Below are positions 4,739 to 7,417 of a stretch of 7,417 nucleotides of DNA, piece after piece (position 1 is the stretch's first letter; each line of letters opens with the position of its first letter). This stretch comes from Pseudomonadota bacterium (lineage in GTDB: Bacteria; Pseudomonadota; Alphaproteobacteria; Caulobacterales; Caulobacteraceae), in NCBI GenBank assembly GCA_023433655.1, contig JAEYUE010000081.1, positions 1 to 7,417 on the forward strand, given 5' to 3'. The notes below the pieces were generated by a model. It did no database searches. It was not told where the DNA came from and saw only the letters and a program-made list of their open reading frames with translations. The position numbers and the translations under genes were made by a program.

Positions 4739-5553
4739 AGCCCCGGCTCCGGATCTTCGCCCTGCCCTCGCGCGACGAACTGAAGCGCGCGGCGCTGCTG
4801 TCGGCGATAACCACCGCCCTGTGCCTGATGTGGCCGCTCGGCGCCCTGGCGCAGGAGGCCGCCCAGACGGGTTCGGCGATCAATATCGACCTGGGCACCG
4901 GCGCCGGACTCACCGAACGGGTGGTCCAGCTGGTCGGCCTGATGACGGTGCTGTCGCTGGCGCCGTCGATCGTGATCATGACCACCAGCTTCGTGCGCAT
5001 CGTGGTGGTGCTGTCGCTGCTGCGCACGGCCTTGGGCATGCAGCAGGCGCCGCCCAACGCCGTGCTGGTGTCGCTGGCCCTGTTCCTGAGCGCCATCGTC
5101 ATGGCCCCGACCTGGCAGGACGCCTATGATTCGGGCATCCGACCCCTGCTGGATCAGCAGATGGAGCTGCCCCAGGCCTTCGATGCGGCATCGGAACCTG
5201 TGAAGACTTTCATGCTCGGCCAGGTCGACCGCGACGACCTCGCCCTGTTCACCCGGCTGTCGAATGTGGAGGCCGCCACACCCGTCGCCGACCTGCCCCT
5301 GAGAGTGGTCACGCCGGCCTTCATGATCAGCGAACTGAAGCGCGCCTTCGAGATCGGATTTCTTCTTTTCGTTCCGTTCCTTGTGATCGATCTGGTGGTC
5401 GCCAGCGTGCTCATGTCGATGGGCATGATGATGCTGCCTCCGGTGGTGATTTCGCTGCCGTTCAAGCTGATCTTTTTCGTGCTGGTGGATGGCTGGAGAC
5501 TGGTCGCGGGGAGCCTGGTGGAGAGCTTCCAGCGAGCGTCCGGTAGCGGATAA
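4735..5553 (+). CDS. fliP: Flagellar type III secretion export-gate protein FliP, GTG start
   Basis: FliP forms the pentameric core of the FliP/FliQ/FliR export gate through which rod, hook and filament subunits leave the cytosol. The protein has 272 residues, slightly long for the family. Residues 1-40 look like a cleavable signal sequence (basic start, then LLSAITTALCLMWPLGALA before QE), a known feature of FliP. Diagnostic blocks are SLAPSIVIMTTSFVRIVVVL (74-93), LRTALGMQQAPPNAVLVSLA (96-115), PAFMISELKRAFEIGFLLFV (194-213) and GMMMLPPVVISLPFKLIFFV (230-249), with about four membrane helices. The GTG at 4735 overlaps the fliO TGA (GTGA), indicating translational coupling; no better start lies between it and the hydrophobic core. 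In C. crescentus fliP is an early CtrA-controlled gene, consistent with the upstream sites. fliQ and fliR are not adjacent. Confidence 0.96.
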   Translation: MKPRLRIFALPSRDELKRAALLSAITTALCLMWPLGALAQEAAQTGSAINIDLGTGAGLTERVVQLVGLMTVLSLAPSIVIMTTSFVRIVVVLSLLRTALGMQQAPPNAVLVSLALFLSAIVMAPTWQDAYDSGIRPLLDQQMELPQAFDAASEPVKTFMLGQVDRDDLALFTRLSNVEAATPVADLPLRVVTPAFMISELKRAFEIGFLLFVPFLVIDLVVASVLMSMGMMMLPPVVISLPFKLIFFVLVDGWRLVAGSLVESFQRASGSG

Positions 5554-5674
5554 ATCCCCACCCTGCGGGCGTTTGAACGGCAAAGTCGCTTGCCAACGCA
5601 AGAAAAAGCGGCGTCAATCCGCCCGTCATCGCCCTTGAATTGGGGGGCGAGCTTCAATCGGGAAACGACCCACA
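5554..5674 (+). promoter_or_regulatory. Probable promoter region of the HU gene
   Basis: This 121-bp gap separates fliP from the HU gene and must hold the HU promoter if HU is not read from the fliO transcript. Two weak -35/-10 candidates in the Caulobacter style are visible: TTGCCAA (5590-5596) with GCGTCAAT (5611-5618), and TTGAATT (5635-5641) with GCTTCAAT (5651-5658). Neither is a strong match. A 5-bp dyad CTTGC-CAAC-GCAAG lies at 5589-5602. I see no convincing terminator for fliP; CCCTGCGGG just after its stop is only a 3-bp stem. Confidence 0.25.
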
Positions 5675-5953
5675 ATGACCACTCAAGCCGAACTCATCGC
5701 CGCCGTCGCCAAGGACGCGGGCGTCTCGCAAGCCGACGCCGGCAAGGTTCTCACCGCCATCGTCGAGAACATCCACAAGTCCCTGAAGTCGGGCGGCGAC
5801 GTGCGCATCTCGAACCTCGGCGTGTTCGACACCGCCGCCCGCGCCGCGCGCGAGGGCCGCAACCCGGCGACCGGCGCGACCATCAAGATCGCCGCCTCGA
5901 AGGCCGTGCGCTTCCGCGTGTCGAAGCCGCTGAAGGACGCGGTCAACAAGTAG
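5675..5953 (+). CDS. hup: HU family DNA-binding nucleoid protein
   Basis: HU proteins are small basic dimers that bend and compact DNA with little sequence preference. The 92-residue length is standard. It shows the N-terminal helix pair (TQAELIAAVAKDAGVSQADA, 3-22), the dimer-core block GGDVRISNLGVFDTAARAAR (40-59), and the beta-arm signature GRNPATG (61-67) with the intercalating proline. The C-terminal helix reads SKAVRFRVSKPLKDAV (75-90). IHF subunits share the fold, but the core NLGVF and length favour HU. The ATG has only a weak upstream GGGA about ten nt away; it gives the expected N-terminus, so the start is accepted. The gene is downstream of fliP on the same strand after 121 bp and is convergent with the TPR-like gene. 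Confidence 0.95.
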   Translation: MTTQAELIAAVAKDAGVSQADAGKVLTAIVENIHKSLKSGGDVRISNLGVFDTAARAAREGRNPATGATIKIAASKAVRFRVSKPLKDAVNK

Positions 5954-5967
5954 GAACCGGAAGGTTC
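5954..5967. terminator. Small hairpin at the HU/TPR convergent junction
   Basis: GAACC-GGAA-GGTTC starts immediately after the HU stop codon and runs into the stop of the convergent gene. The stem is 5 bp and, on the plus strand, the loop GGAA is a GNRA-type tetraloop, which is unusually stable in RNA. There is no T-run on either side. It may help end or protect either transcript; evidence is structural only. Confidence 0.35.
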
Positions 5968-7417
5968 AGGCGGCGGGCCTCGCAGGCGCCGCCGCCGCTT
6001 GCGCACGGGCGGGGGCCGCGGGTCGGTCTCCGCCCGTCTTGCGTCTGAGGTCCGCCTTCATCGTCGCCACCCAGCCGGAGAAGGTGTCGGCCGAGGCGGT
6101 CAGGGCCGCGAAGTCGGCGGCCGACGGACCGTCGCCCTCCCCCGAGTCGAGGGCGATCGCCAGGGCGGCCTTCGACCGGGCGCCGGCCACGAAGGGGCGA
6201 TAGTTGCGCGACAGCCGGGCCAGGGCCCCGCTGTCCCGGCCCAGCGAATAGCCGACGCCGGCGCGGATCAGCCTGGCTTCCTCGTCGGCGGCGAGGGCGG
6301 CGGGATCCCTGAAGCGGTCGCCGAGACGGGCCTCGTAGAGGGCGGCCGCCTCGGCCCATTTTTCCTGTTTCCACAGCACTTCCGCCCGGACGTCGCGGGC
6401 CTCGGGGCTGGCGTCGCCGCCCAGCACCTCCAGCGCATGGTCGTAGCGGCCCAAATCGGCCAGGGCGCGGGCCTCGAGCGCCCGGCGTTCGGCGTTGAGG
6501 GCCGAGGGCAGCAGGGTGGTGCGCGAGCTCCAGATCGCCTGCAGCGCCGCCTCGGCCTGGCGGTCCATCAGATAGACGGTCGCCAGGTCGGTGGCGACCT
6601 GCGCCTTGGCCACGCCGTCGAGGCGGTTGTCGACCTGGTATTTGAGCAGTTCCGCAGCCTGGTCGAGCAGGTCGACGTCGACCAGCCGGCGCGCGAGACG
6701 GCGCACCATCTCGTCCCCGTCGGCGCCGATGGGGGTCAGCTCGCGGAAGTCGTAGAACAGGCCGAGCGCCTGCACCGGCTGGAGGCCGTCGGCCCCGCCC
6801 TCGAGGAACAGCATGCGGAAGGCGGCGGCGAGGTCGGCCTGGATGTCGGAGGCGGTTTCGAGGCGGCTGAGGCCGGGGCCGGCGCCCTTCAGGGCGGTCA
6901 GGGCCTCGCGGTACAGCCCCTGCGACAGGTAGAGCTGGCCCAGCTGGCGGATCACCGCCAGTTCGGTGGCGTCGCCGCGCCAGCGCCAGCGCAGGCTCTC
7001 CAGCTGGGCGGCGGCGTCGGCCGGCTTCATCGACCCCTTGGCGAGCGAGAGGCGGACAGCCCCCAGCTTCGCGGGCACGGCGACGGCGTCCATGGGGGCG
7101 CGGCCGATGACGCTGTACAGCGACAGGGCGCGATCGGAGCGGCCTTCCAGTTCGAACAGCCGGGCCTGGACGAGGCGGGCGGTCAGCTGGTCGGCGGCGG
7201 GAGCGTCCTGGCTGAAGCTGTAGGCCAGCAGGGTGCGGGCGGCGTCGAGGTCGCCGGTCTCCAGCGCCGACAGGGCGTGGGCGGCGCCGAAGCGGGCGCG
7301 CCAGGGCTGGGGGAAGAGATCGACCGCATGGGCGCCCGCGGCGAAGGCTTGGCGCGCCGCGACGTGGTCGCCGCGGGCCGAGGCCATGTAGCCGCGCCAG
7401 ACGGCCGAGGCCGGGTC
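5966..7417 (-). CDS. TPR-like helical repeat protein, N-terminus outside window
   Basis: The frame is open to the right edge, so this is the C-terminal 483 residues of a longer protein. It is almost wholly helical, with tandem 30-40 residue hairpins of tetratricopeptide style: for example WRARFGAAHALSALETGDLD, ELAVIRQLGQLYLSQGLYRE, DLATVYLMDRQAEAALQ and LEARALADLGRYDHALEVLG. A distinctive block LFYDFRELTPIGADGDEM (220-237 of the visible part) precedes LARRLVDVDLLDQAAELL. Such arrays are protein-interaction scaffolds, and no catalytic motif is seen. The tail (from about 460) is low-complexity Ala/Pro/Arg. No signal peptide can be assessed. I do not recognise a named gene. It ends 12 nt from the HU stop, convergent with it, and is next to an early flagellar cluster, but a motility role is only a guess. 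Confidence 0.82.
   Translation of the reverse strand, partial: DPASAVWRGYMASARGDHVAARQAFAAGAHAVDLFPQPWRARFGAAHALSALETGDLDAARTLLAYSFSQDAPAADQLTARLVQARLFELEGRSDRALSLYSVIGRAPMDAVAVPAKLGAVRLSLAKGSMKPADAAAQLESLRWRWRGDATELAVIRQLGQLYLSQGLYREALTALKGAGPGLSRLETASDIQADLAAAFRMLFLEGGADGLQPVQALGLFYDFRELTPIGADGDEMVRRLARRLVDVDLLDQAAELLKYQVDNRLDGVAKAQVATDLATVYLMDRQAEAALQAIWSSRTTLLPSALNAERRALEARALADLGRYDHALEVLGGDASPEARDVRAEVLWKQEKWAEAAALYEARLGDRFRDPAALAADEEARLIRAGVGYSLGRDSGALARLSRNYRPFVAGARSKAALAIALDSGEGDGPSAADFAALTASADTFSGWVATMKADLRRKTGGDRPAAPARAQAAAAPARPAA

Noticed and set aside
5554..5575. Intrinsic terminator after fliP
   Set aside because: The only stem is CCC-TGC-GGG, three base pairs with a weak following TTT; too small to call.

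Overview
The window is GC-rich (roughly 70% by eye) and looks like an alphaproteobacterium of the order Caulobacterales (Caulobacter, Brevundimonas or Phenylobacterium). The protein styles support this, as do the split flagellar set flgB-flgC-fliE divergent from fliO-fliP, and two TTAA-N7-TTAA-like (CtrA-type) sites in the only AT-rich promoter region. The genus is an inference.

Layout. Bases 3-971 hold the C-terminal part of a membrane acyltransferase (acyltransferase-3 family) cut by the left edge. Bases 972-1314 are non-coding and lie between convergent genes. They carry a duplicated block of GTCGAC repeats at 9-bp spacing and a perfect hairpin. Bases 1315-3071, minus strand, hold an exported metal-dependent amidohydrolase followed by a small VOC (glyoxalase-fold) protein, probably one transcript. 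Bases 3166-4308, minus strand, hold the rod/export-gate junction operon flgB-flgC-fliE with gaps of 10-11 nt. Bases 4309-4444 are a divergent control region with an ftr-like dyad and two CtrA-like sites. Bases 4445-5553, plus strand, hold fliO and fliP, overlapping by 4 nt. Bases 5675-5953 hold an HU-type nucleoid protein. Bases 5966-7417, minus strand, hold a large TPR-like protein cut by the right edge.

How it works together. FlgB and FlgC are proximal rod proteins, FliE links the MS ring and export gate to the rod, and FliP with its chaperone FliO builds the core of the flagellar export gate. All five act at the earliest stage of flagellum assembly. Their two operons diverge from a shared 136-bp region, which fits joint cell-cycle timing by CtrA and possible feedback by FlbD. 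The flanking metabolic genes, HU and the TPR protein have no demonstrated link to motility.

I see no mobile element, CRISPR array, tRNA or rRNA, and no clear new system. The least explained items are the GTCGAC repeat block and the TPR protein. The most informative regulatory item is the flgB/fliO control region.
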